A stretch of DNA of 11,546 nucleotides, from assembly GCA_005788585.1 (NCBI GenBank), contig SYBY01000166.1, positions 1 to 11,546 on the forward strand, written 5' to 3'. The notes under the pieces were generated by a model that made no database searches, was not told where the DNA came from, and saw only the letters and a program-made list of their open reading frames with translations. Positions 1-5,983 of this stretch are shown here, piece after piece; position 1 is the stretch's first letter; every line of letters starts with the position of its first letter. This DNA is from Actinomycetota bacterium. Its GTDB lineage: Bacteria; Actinomycetota; Thermoleophilia; Solirubrobacterales; Solirubrobacteraceae. Made by a program: the position numbers and the translations under genes.

Positions 1-1
1 G

Positions 2-679
2 CGCAACGCCGTTCCGTCCTTCGCCGCGATGGCCTCGGTCGTCGTCACGATGCTCGTCCTCGGGGTCTTCATCCCGATCATCCAGGCGACCACCGGCGCC
101 GCCAACGACGTCCGCAGCAAGGTGCTCGTCGACGTCTACCTCAAGACGAACGCCAAGGACGCCGACGTCGAGCGCGTCCGCCAGGTGCTGGCCAGCGACA
201 CGCCGCACGTCGGCAACGTGACCTTCATCAGCAAGGCCGACGCGTACGCCGAGGAGAAGAAGCGCAACCCCGAGGCCTATGAGCTGCTGGGCTCCAACCC
301 GCTGCCGGACACGTTCCGCGTGACGCCGGACAAGCCGGAGAACGTGCAGGCGCTGCGCGACGCGCTCGCGCCCATGACCGCGAGCGGCTCGCGCACGACC
401 ACCGACCCCGCGATCGGCGAGGTCCGCAACCGCCGCGAGGAGACCGACAAGATCCTGTCGGCCACGCGCGTCGTGAAGCTGACCGTCGGCGTGCTCGCCG
501 TGCTGCTGCTCGGGGTGGGCAAGGTCGCGCTGCTCGACCCGCTGGCTGCGGACTTCGCGCTGCTGAGCTCGCCCGAGACCATCAACTTCCCGCTGCTCAT
601 CGCGATCATCCTGGGGGCGAGCGTCGGCGTCGCCGCACTCGGTTCGGGACTGTCGCTGCGCCGCTTCCTCCGGGTTTAG
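2..679 (+). CDS. ftsX: Cell-division ABC transporter permease FtsX, 5'-truncated by window edge and apparently internally shortened
   Basis: FtsX is the membrane partner of the ATPase FtsE; the complex passes a cytoplasmic signal to periplasmic peptidoglycan hydrolases during division. The frame is open from base 2, with a typical FtsX start region (RRNAVPSFAAMASVVV) and a first membrane segment running to about residue 20 counted from the ATG at 29. An extracellular domain follows, containing FISKADAYAEEKK and PLPDTFRVTP. The end reads GKVALLDPLAADFALL, a last membrane segment and SLRRFLRV, as in relatives. What is missing is the stretch normally found between the second and third membrane segments, including the cytoplasmic arginine-rich loop and the 'LVGATNWFIR'-like motif. 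KLTVGVLAVLLL runs directly into GVGKVALLDP (about 482-524). From memory of the family about 55-65 residues are absent, in frame. This may be a real lesion or an assembly collapse. ftsE would lie just upstream, outside the window. Confidence 0.9.
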   Translation, partial: RNAVPSFAAMASVVVTMLVLGVFIPIIQATTGAANDVRSKVLVDVYLKTNAKDADVERVRQVLASDTPHVGNVTFISKADAYAEEKKRNPEAYELLGSNPLPDTFRVTPDKPENVQALRDALAPMTASGSRTTTDPAIGEVRNRREETDKILSATRVVKLTVGVLAVLLLGVGKVALLDPLAADFALLSSPETINFPLLIAIILGASVGVAALGSGLSLRRFLRV

Positions 680-694
680 GTTCGTTCAGGCGAC

Positions 695-721
695 GGAGGG
701 CTGTCCTTTAGGAAGCCCTCC
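695..721 (+). terminator. Hairpin after ftsX, terminator-like, no T-tract
   Basis: The arms GGAGGGCT (695-702) and AGCCCTCC (714-721) are perfect reverse complements. Inside them TCC (704-706) can pair with GGA (711-713), leaving G703 bulged and a four-base loop. It starts 16 bases after the ftsX stop codon. No run of T follows, so it would be a weak or non-canonical intrinsic terminator; it could equally be an operator palindrome for the protease promoter it abuts. Confidence 0.45.
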
Positions 722-727
722 TAGCCT
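722..727 (+). promoter_or_regulatory. Putative -10 box (TAGCCT) for leaderless protease transcript
   Basis: TAGCCT fits the actinobacterial -10 pattern TANNNT and ends eight bases before the ATG at 736, so transcription would start at or within two bases of the start codon. No Shine-Dalgarno sequence precedes this ATG, which fits a leaderless message. No good -35 is visible; that position lies in the left arm of the hairpin at 695-721. Similar boxes precede smpB and the glycosyltransferase gene. Confidence 0.4.
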
Positions 728-735
728 CGAAGCTC

Positions 736-1917
736 ATGCGCCGCTGGTCCACGCTGCTCCTCGTCCTGCTCCTGCCCGTCGTGTTCGTCGGGGGCATCTG
801 GCTGGGCGGTCATCCGACGGTGCTGCCCGGCCCGGTCCGTGACGTGCTCGTCGACGACCAGGTGTCCGTGGTCGCGGAGGCGATGGACAGGGTCGGCGAC
901 GACTATTACCGCAAGGTCTCCGACGAGGACATCGCCGACGCGGCGGTGGGCGGGATCGTCTCGTCGCTGAAGGACCGCTTCAGCGCCTACCTCGATCCGA
1001 AGGACTACACGCAGTACGCCGATGCGCGGGACAGCCAGTTCAGCGGTGTCGGCCTCGGCGTGCAGGGCAACGAGGCCGGGCTGCGCATCGCGACCGTCTA
1101 CGAGGATTCCCCCGCCGAGAAGGCGGGGCTGAAGATCGGCGACATCATCGTCGCCGCCGACGGCACGTCGCTGCGGGGCAAGTCCGAGAGCGCATCGACG
1201 TCGCTCATCAAGGGTCCCGAGGACACCGAGGTCACGCTGACCGTGCGGCGCGGCAAGCGCGAGTTCGAGCGCACGATGCGCCGGGCGCGGATCACGGTCC
1301 CCGCAGTGACGAGCGAGACCGTCGAGACCGCCGACGGGGACGTCGCTGTGATCCGCCTGGCGTCGTTCTCCAGCGGCGCGCACGGAGAGCTGTACGCGGC
1401 GATCAGGAAGGCCGAGCAGGACGGGGCGAAGGGCATCGTCTTCGACCTGCGGGGCAACCCCGGCGGCCTGGTGAGCGAGGCACGACTGGTCGCCAGCGCG
1501 TTCCTCGAGGACGGCGAGATCGTCACGACGCGCGGGCGCAACGTCCCGACGCGGACCCTGAACGCCACGGGCGATCCGGTGGCGCCGGACATCCCGGTCG
1601 TGGTGCTCGTCGACAAGGGCAGCGCCTCGGCGGCGGAGATCGTCGCGGGCGCGCTGCAGGACCGCGACCGGGCGGAGCTCGTCGGCGAGCGCACGTACGG
1701 CAAGGGCGTCTTCCAGGAGATCACCCCGCTGCGCAACGGCGGGGCGCTCGACATCACGGTCGGCCAGTACTTCACGCCGAGCGGACGCAATCTCGGCGGC
1801 AGGGGCACGTCCCGCGGATCCGGCCTGCAGCCGGACGTCCAGGCCAAGGACGACGCCGACACCGAGCGCGACGAGGCGCTGGATCGCGCCGTGCGCGAGC
1901 TCCGCTCGGAGCTGTGA
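736..1917 (+). CDS. C-terminal processing protease, family S41 (CtpA/CtpB/Prc type), membrane-anchored
   Basis: This is a serine protease of the carboxy-terminal processing family, acting outside the membrane on secreted or envelope proteins. The 393 residues show an uncleaved-looking N-terminal anchor (about 5-24), a helical region with VGGIVSSLKDRFSAYLDP, a PDZ domain (about 100-180; FSGVGLGVQ, SPAEKAGLKIGDII), and an S41 core. The catalytic Ser is S298 in KGSASAAEI, the Lys is K323 in RTYGKGVFQ, and Q327 completes the Ser-Lys-Gln set known from CtpB, with matching 25-residue Ser-Lys spacing. The core also has FDLRGNPGGL. Full length for the family. The ATG at 736 puts the anchor at the N terminus and is the natural start. 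The stop overlaps the next gene's GTG start (GTGA), implying translational coupling. The same protease follows ftsX in Streptomyces. The physiological substrate is not evident. Confidence 0.93.
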   Translation: MRRWSTLLLVLLLPVVFVGGIWLGGHPTVLPGPVRDVLVDDQVSVVAEAMDRVGDDYYRKVSDEDIADAAVGGIVSSLKDRFSAYLDPKDYTQYADARDSQFSGVGLGVQGNEAGLRIATVYEDSPAEKAGLKIGDIIVAADGTSLRGKSESASTSLIKGPEDTEVTLTVRRGKREFERTMRRARITVPAVTSETVETADGDVAVIRLASFSSGAHGELYAAIRKAEQDGAKGIVFDLRGNPGGLVSEARLVASAFLEDGEIVTTRGRNVPTRTLNATGDPVAPDIPVVVLVDKGSASAAEIVAGALQDRDRAELVGERTYGKGVFQEITPLRNGGALDITVGQYFTPSGRNLGGRGTSRGSGLQPDVQAKDDADTERDEALDRAVRELRSEL

Positions 1918-3674
1918 ACCGGCCGCAGACCGTCGGCGTCCTGCGCTCGAAGGGGCGCTTCATGGTCGTCGAACCGCTGTTCGAGCGCGGGCGCCCCGTC
2001 ACGGTCGAGCGCGACAAGCGCTACGCGCTGGGCGATGTCGTCGTGGTGGGCCCGGGCCGGGGCGGCAAGCGCGCCCGGGTGGTCAAGCGCCTGGGCAAGC
2101 CCGACAACGCGTCGGTGGTGCTCGAGGCGCTCATGCTCGACCGCGGCCTGCGGCGGCGGTTCGATCCGCTGATCGACCGGCGGGCCGCGGAGTCGCGGGA
2201 CGCCGGCGGCCACCGCCATGAGGTGGCGCGTCGGGACCTGCGCGACCTGCCGACGTTCACGATCGACCCGGCGACCGCGAAGGACTTCGACGACGCGATC
2301 AGCGCCGAGCGCCGGGAGGACGGGGTCATCCGCGTCTGGGTCCACATCGCCGATGTCAGCGCGTTCGTCGAGCCGCGGTCGCCGGTCGACCGTGAGGCGA
2401 TGCGCCGCAGCACGAGCGTCTACGTGCCCGGCCGGGTCGAGCCGATGCTGCCCGAGGCGCTGTCGAACGACGCGTGCTCGCTCGTCCCCGGGCAGGACCG
2501 CCTGGCAGTTACCGCGGAGCTCGACCTGCGTGACGGCGCCTGCGTGCGCGCTGCGTTCTTCCGGTCGGTGATCCGCAGCGACGAGCGGCTGGACTACGAC
2601 CGCGTGGACCGGATCTTCGCGGGGTCCGAGCCCGCCCGTGACCCCTGGGCCGAACCGCTTGCCGCCGCGCGCGAGGCTGCGGCGGCCCTGCACGAGGTCC
2701 GGCTGCGCGGCAGCGCGTTGGAGCTCAGCACGGCCGAGCCGGAGTTCGTCTTCGAGGCGTCGGGTCACATCCGCGGGCAGACCGAGAGCCAGCAGACGGA
2801 GTCCCACCGCGTCATCGAGCACCTCATGATCGCGACGAACGAGCAGGTCGCGTCGCTGCTGTCCGGACGCGGGATCCCGACGCTGTACCGCGTGCACGAG
2901 CGGCCGGAGGGCGAGGCGGTGCGCAAGCTCGTCGCGCAGCTGGAATCCCTCGGCGTCCCAGCCCCGGAGGTCCCGTCCGGCCTGTCCCGCGCCGACGCGG
3001 CGGAGCTCGTCGCCGAGTGCTCACGCACGGTGGACACGTTCGTCCGCGAGACGGGCCACGGCCGGGTCGGCCTGACCTTCCTCGTCCTGCGTGCGCTCAA
3101 GCAGGCCCGGTACCACCCGCGCAACCTCGGACACGCCGGCCTCGGGCTCGAGCACTACTGCCACTTCACGTCGCCGATCCGCCGGTACCCCGACCTCATC
3201 TGCCACCGCGCCCTGCTCGCGGCGATCGGGGCCGGCGAGGAGGCGCCCCGTGCCGACACCATGGACGAGGCCGCGGAGTGGACGAGCACCCGCGAGCGCG
3301 ACGCGATGACGATCGAGCGCGACGCCGACCGGGTCGCGCGCTGCTTCCTGCTCGAACGCCAGCTGCTCAAGGACGCCGGGCCGTTCGAGGGCGAGGTCAC
3401 GGGGGTGATCGGCGCGGGCGCGTTCGTGCGCTTCGGCGGCGGCCACGAGGGCCTGATCCCGGTGCGCCGGCTGGGCGACGGCTGGTGGGACCTCAACGAG
3501 GAGGGGACGATCCTGTACGCGGCCGACAGCGGTCGCCGGATCCGGCTGGGCGACGACGTGCGCGTCGTGGTCGATCGGGTCGACGCGCCGCGCGGGCGCG
3601 TCGACCTGCTGCCTGCGGGTGAGCGGCGACCTAGCGGCGGCGGAACGGATCGACGTAGACGTCGTCGATCGTGA
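1914..3674 (+). CDS. rnr: RNase II/R family 3'-5' exoribonuclease (RNB plus S1 domains)
   Basis: Processive 3'-5' exoribonuclease acting in the cytoplasm on structured or defective RNA; RNase R degrades messages released by tmRNA/SmpB. Of 586 residues, about 1-90 form a short N-terminal OB-like region (GVLRSKGRFMVVEP). The RNB domain spans about 107-435 and holds the four metal-binding aspartates in IDPATAKDFDDA (D118, D124, D126, D127), HIADVSAFV, and the HFTSPIRRYPDL signature at 417-428. An S1 domain lies at about 489-567 (FEGEVTGVIGAGAFVRFGGGHEGLIP), followed by an arginine-rich tail. Classical RNase R is usually above 700 residues, so this is a compact version lacking part of the N-terminal cold-shock/helix-turn-helix region. 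The GTG at 1914 overlaps the protease stop by four bases; no ATG gives a better start. Its last 44 bases overlap the convergent gene at 3631-4389. The family is certain; R versus II is less so. Confidence 0.92.
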   Translation: MNRPQTVGVLRSKGRFMVVEPLFERGRPVTVERDKRYALGDVVVVGPGRGGKRARVVKRLGKPDNASVVLEALMLDRGLRRRFDPLIDRRAAESRDAGGHRHEVARRDLRDLPTFTIDPATAKDFDDAISAERREDGVIRVWVHIADVSAFVEPRSPVDREAMRRSTSVYVPGRVEPMLPEALSNDACSLVPGQDRLAVTAELDLRDGACVRAAFFRSVIRSDERLDYDRVDRIFAGSEPARDPWAEPLAAAREAAAALHEVRLRGSALELSTAEPEFVFEASGHIRGQTESQQTESHRVIEHLMIATNEQVASLLSGRGIPTLYRVHERPEGEAVRKLVAQLESLGVPAPEVPSGLSRADAAELVAECSRTVDTFVRETGHGRVGLTFLVLRALKQARYHPRNLGHAGLGLEHYCHFTSPIRRYPDLICHRALLAAIGAGEEAPRADTMDEAAEWTSTRERDAMTIERDADRVARCFLLERQLLKDAGPFEGEVTGVIGAGAFVRFGGGHEGLIPVRRLGDGWWDLNEEGTILYAADSGRRIRLGDDVRVVVDRVDAPRGRVDLLPAGERRPSGGGTDRRRRRRS

Positions 3675-4389
3675 TCGGTGCTCCCTGCGCGGTGATGCGC
3701 AGCGCGAGCGTGCCGCCGGTCAGCAGCGGGAGGCCCGACAGCGTCAGGATCTGATGCGTTGGCTTCCAGTCGCGGTTGGGCATGACGACGCCGAGCGTCG
3801 TGCCGGCGAGGATCCCGTCCTGGTTCGGGTACAGGATGTCGACGCGCGCGCCGGCGAGAAACGGCAGCCTGCCGCCCTTGGTGAAGAGCCGGGCCGTCGG
3901 GTGGGTGAGGCCACCGCACAGGGGCGGGGTGACGACGGAGGAGCCCTTCGGCAGGTACAGCGCGCGGTGGTCGGTCGCCGCGGTGACCTTCCACGGCTCG
4001 TTGTCCTCGACGATCGAGGCGCCGCCGGAGATGCTCCAGCCGTCGAGCGTGCCCTCGAAGTCGCCGCCCGGGACGAGCGTGTAGTTCGCGTGGTCGCCCC
4101 AGCGCGCGAAGGGCTTGGACAGCACCTGGTTGCAGTCGCCGCCGGGTGTGACCGCGGCCACGGTGTCCTCGACGGCCTTCAGCGTGCCCTCCAGGTCGCC
4201 CTTGGCCAGCGCGTCCGTGGCCGACGGGACGGCCTGGCCGACGGCGTCGGTGGTCGACTTCAGGGTGGACCCGAGCGCGCCCGGGAGCGAGCCGAGGAGG
4301 CTCTTCGAGGCGCTGGCCGGGGCGGCGCCGAGGCCGAAGCCGGCGAGGGCGATCGCCGAGGCGGTGAGAAGGTGTGACATCCGTGTCAT
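3631..4389 (-). CDS. Secreted two-cysteine beta-rich protein of unknown function
   Basis: The 252-residue product starts MTRMSHLLTASAIALAG, a clear signal peptide with a probable cleavage site after A27 (ASA). A low-complexity helical stretch follows (about 28-83), then a beta-rich domain with C86 and C158, possibly a disulfide. It contains FARWGDHANYTLVPGGDFEG, LDGWSISGGA, HRALYLPKGSSVVTPPLC, and ends APITIDDVYVDPFRRR. The DFEGTLDGW...IDDVYVDP layout resembles carbohydrate-binding (galactose-binding-like) beta-sandwich modules, and I recall similar secreted proteins recurring in Solirubrobacterales; both are family impressions, and I assign no function. The ATG at 4389 is chosen because GGAG lies seven bases upstream and it gives a proper signal peptide; the frame stays open upstream to 4443. 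It is divergent from the HD-GYP gene at 4527 and overlaps the ribonuclease gene by 44 bases at its 3' end. Confidence 0.85.
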   Translation of the reverse strand: MTRMSHLLTASAIALAGFGLGAAPASASKSLLGSLPGALGSTLKSTTDAVGQAVPSATDALAKGDLEGTLKAVEDTVAAVTPGGDCNQVLSKPFARWGDHANYTLVPGGDFEGTLDGWSISGGASIVEDNEPWKVTAATDHRALYLPKGSSVVTPPLCGGLTHPTARLFTKGGRLPFLAGARVDILYPNQDGILAGTTLGVVMPNRDWKPTHQILTLSGLPLLTGGTLALRITAQGAPITIDDVYVDPFRRR

Positions 4390-4420
4390 CTGGTGGCTCC
4401 AAGTGGTGAGTGCGAGGCAC

Positions 4421-4443
4421 GTGACCGCACGCCTGTGGGTCAC
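4421..4443. promoter_or_regulatory. Inverted repeat in the divergent intergenic region, possible operator
   Basis: GTGACC (4421-4426) and GGTCAC (4438-4443) are perfect 6-bp inverted repeats separated by 11 bases. They lie between the divergent secreted-protein gene and first HD-GYP gene, 32 bases upstream of the former's ATG. The geometry suits a dimeric regulator, but six-base arms can occur by chance in GC-rich sequence. Confidence 0.25.
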
Positions 4444-4456
4444 CAGAAGGTGGTAA

Positions 4457-4472
4457 GTAGGAAATCCGTCTG
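4457..4472 (+). promoter_or_regulatory. Shared 16-bp motif upstream of first HD-GYP gene (copy 1)
   Basis: The sequence GTAGGAAATCCGTCTG ends 54 bases before the ATG at 4527. A copy with 15 of 16 bases identical lies 55 bases before the second HD-GYP start (5913-5928). The leaders between motif and start codon have diverged, so the motif appears selectively kept. It may be part of a promoter (GGAAAT resembles some alternative sigma factor -35 elements) or an operator; no matching -10 partner is consistent between the two copies. Confidence 0.55.
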
Positions 4473-4526
4473 AGGGCGCGCTTCGGGTTCAGGAGCTGGA
4501 CGCCTGTTGTCGATTTCTGGCTTTGG

Positions 4527-5882
4527 ATGTCCACACTCAGCCCGGAGATCGAGGCGCTGTTCAAAGAGCAGTCGCAGCGCGAGGAGTCACGTCCGCCGCT
4601 GCGTGCCGTGGTCGTCGAAGTGATTGCCACGGTCGCGCTCGCGCTGGCGGTCCTGGCGATGCTGACGCTGTTTCCGGGCGGCGACGCCGCTCGACCCGCG
4701 GTGCTTCTTGCGCTGGTCGTGGCCTACGCGCTTGCCGCATCGGTGCGGTTCGATGTTGGACTCGGCTACACGTCGCCGGTCCAGCTCGTCGCGATTCCGA
4801 TGTGGTTCGCGGTGCCGCCCGCCTACCTCCCGGTGTTGATCGCTGCTGGACTCGTCACGCAGAAGGCCGGAGAACTCGTCCTTCAGCGCGGTCGCAGTCA
4901 TGCGGCCGGCGTGGCGATGGCGGTGCCCGACGCGTGGCACGCCGTCGGGCCCGCGCTCGTCCTCGGAGCCGCGGGCGCCGTTGAGCCCTCCCTCGCGGAC
5001 TGGCCCATCTATGCGGCCGCACTGCTGGCGCAGATCGTTGTGGACGCCGCCGTGAGCACGGCGCGGGGCTGGGCGGAACTCGGCGCCCCGGACCTGCACC
5101 TCAAGGTTATGGGCTGGGTCTGGCTCGTCGACATCGCTCTGGCGCCGATCGGGTTGCTGGCCGCCGTCGTGATGGCCTCCGCACCGGCGGCGCTGCTGTG
5201 TGTGCTCCCGCTCCTCGCCCTCCTCGCGGGCTTCGCGCGAGAACGCGACGAGCGCATCCGCCAGGCACTCCAGCTCTCGGGTGCCTACCGCGGGACGGCG
5301 ATCCTGCTCGGCGACGTGCTCGAAGCCGACGATGCCTACACGGGCGGGGAGCACACGCAGGGCGTGGTGGAACTCGGCTTGGCTGTAGGACGTGAGCTCG
5401 GCCTCGATGCGCAGGCGCTGCGCGATCTCGAGTTCGGCTCGCTGTTGCACGACATCGGCAAGCTCCGGGTCAGCAACGAGATCATCAACAAGCCCGGCAA
5501 GCTGACCGAAGCCGAATGGGAGATCATCCGCCGCCACCCGATCCACGGCGAGGAGATGCTGGCCCGCGTCGGGGGTGCGCTGGAGAAGGTCGGCGAGATC
5601 GTCCGCGCGCACCACGAGCGCGTCGACGGCGGCGGCTATCCCGACGGGCTTCAGGGTGACGAGATCCCCATGGAGTCCCGGATCATCTGCGTCTGCGACT
5701 CGTTCAGCGCCATGACGACGACGCGGTCGTACCGGTCCGCGATGCGCCGCGAGGAGGCATTCGCAGAACTCCGCCGGTGCGCAGGCGAGCAGTTCGACGA
5801 ACGCGTGGTGGAGGCGCTCATCCGGGTCGTCGCGCGGCGGCCGGAGACCCAGGAACCCCACCTGCGCCTCGCTGTGGGGTGA
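4527..5882 (+). CDS. Membrane-anchored HD-GYP domain protein, predicted cyclic-di-GMP phosphodiesterase (copy 1)
   Basis: HD-GYP proteins hydrolyse cyclic-di-GMP (some other cyclic dinucleotides) at a di- or tri-metal centre in the cytoplasm. The 451 residues comprise a short polar N terminus (1-25), six to seven hydrophobic segments (about 27-237) forming an uncharacterised membrane sensor, a helical linker (RERDERIRQALQLSGAYRGTA) and the HD-GYP domain (about 255-435). Visible catalytic motifs are H276 in GGEHTQ, H308-D309 in LLHDIGKLRV (with K312), H337 in RRHPIHGEEML, H362-H363 and D367 in HHERVDGGGYP, and D391 in VCDSFSAMTTTRSYR. All match the HD...HHExxDGxGYP signature, so it should be active. 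The ATG at 4527 aligns exactly with the start of the tandem paralogue at 5984 (MSTL). There is no clear Shine-Dalgarno. No GGDEF domain is present. The sensed signal is unknown. Confidence 0.9.
   Translation: MSTLSPEIEALFKEQSQREESRPPLRAVVVEVIATVALALAVLAMLTLFPGGDAARPAVLLALVVAYALAASVRFDVGLGYTSPVQLVAIPMWFAVPPAYLPVLIAAGLVTQKAGELVLQRGRSHAAGVAMAVPDAWHAVGPALVLGAAGAVEPSLADWPIYAAALLAQIVVDAAVSTARGWAELGAPDLHLKVMGWVWLVDIALAPIGLLAAVVMASAPAALLCVLPLLALLAGFARERDERIRQALQLSGAYRGTAILLGDVLEADDAYTGGEHTQGVVELGLAVGRELGLDAQALRDLEFGSLLHDIGKLRVSNEIINKPGKLTEAEWEIIRRHPIHGEEMLARVGGALEKVGEIVRAHHERVDGGGYPDGLQGDEIPMESRIICVCDSFSAMTTTRSYRSAMRREEAFAELRRCAGEQFDERVVEALIRVVARRPETQEPHLRLAVG
5855..5880 (+). terminator. Hairpin overlapping the stop codon of HD-GYP copy 1
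   Basis: ACCCCAC (5855-5861) pairs with GTGGGGT (5874-5880), and GCG (5864-5866) pairs with CGC (5870-5872) around a CCT loop. The last paired base is the T of the TGA stop. There is no T-run after it. It could end transcription before the second HD-GYP gene, which has its own upstream motif. Confidence 0.35.
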
Positions 5883-5912
5883 GGGCCCAGGGAGGAATCG
5901 GGGTGTAACTCG

Positions 5913-5928
5913 GTAGGAAATACGTCTG
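5913..5928 (+). promoter_or_regulatory. Shared 16-bp motif upstream of second HD-GYP gene (copy 2)
   Basis: GTAGGAAATACGTCTG differs from copy 1 (4457-4472) only at the tenth base (A for C). It sits 55 bases before the GTG start at 5984 and 30 bases after the first gene's stop. Its preservation while the surrounding leader diverged argues that each paralogue carries its own control element rather than being read only from the first promoter. Confidence 0.55.
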
Positions 5929-5983
5929 GACGCTCGGTCAGTTCGTCAACGCGCGGGGATCGGCTGCCGAACCAGGGGCAGAC

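Noticed and set aside
709..722. TAGGAA near the protease start resembling the HD-GYP motif
   Set aside because: Only about 10 of 14 positions agree and it lies at a different distance from the start; part of it belongs to the hairpin arm.
1098..2897. Long open frame on the - strand (599 codons) opposite the protease and ribonuclease
   Set aside because: Composition is Arg/Ala/Pro-rich with no recognisable motif, and it lies wholly antisense to two genes with intact catalytic motifs; a GC-bias shadow.
3631..4443. Longer secreted-protein start at 4443
   Set aside because: Puts a non-signal stretch before the signal peptide; the ATG at 4389 has GGAG at correct spacing.
3155..4630. Open frame on the - strand (491 codons) spanning the ribonuclease end, secreted-protein gene and HD-GYP start
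   Set aside because: Crosses three well-supported genes and the divergent promoter region, with low-complexity translation; no domain seen.
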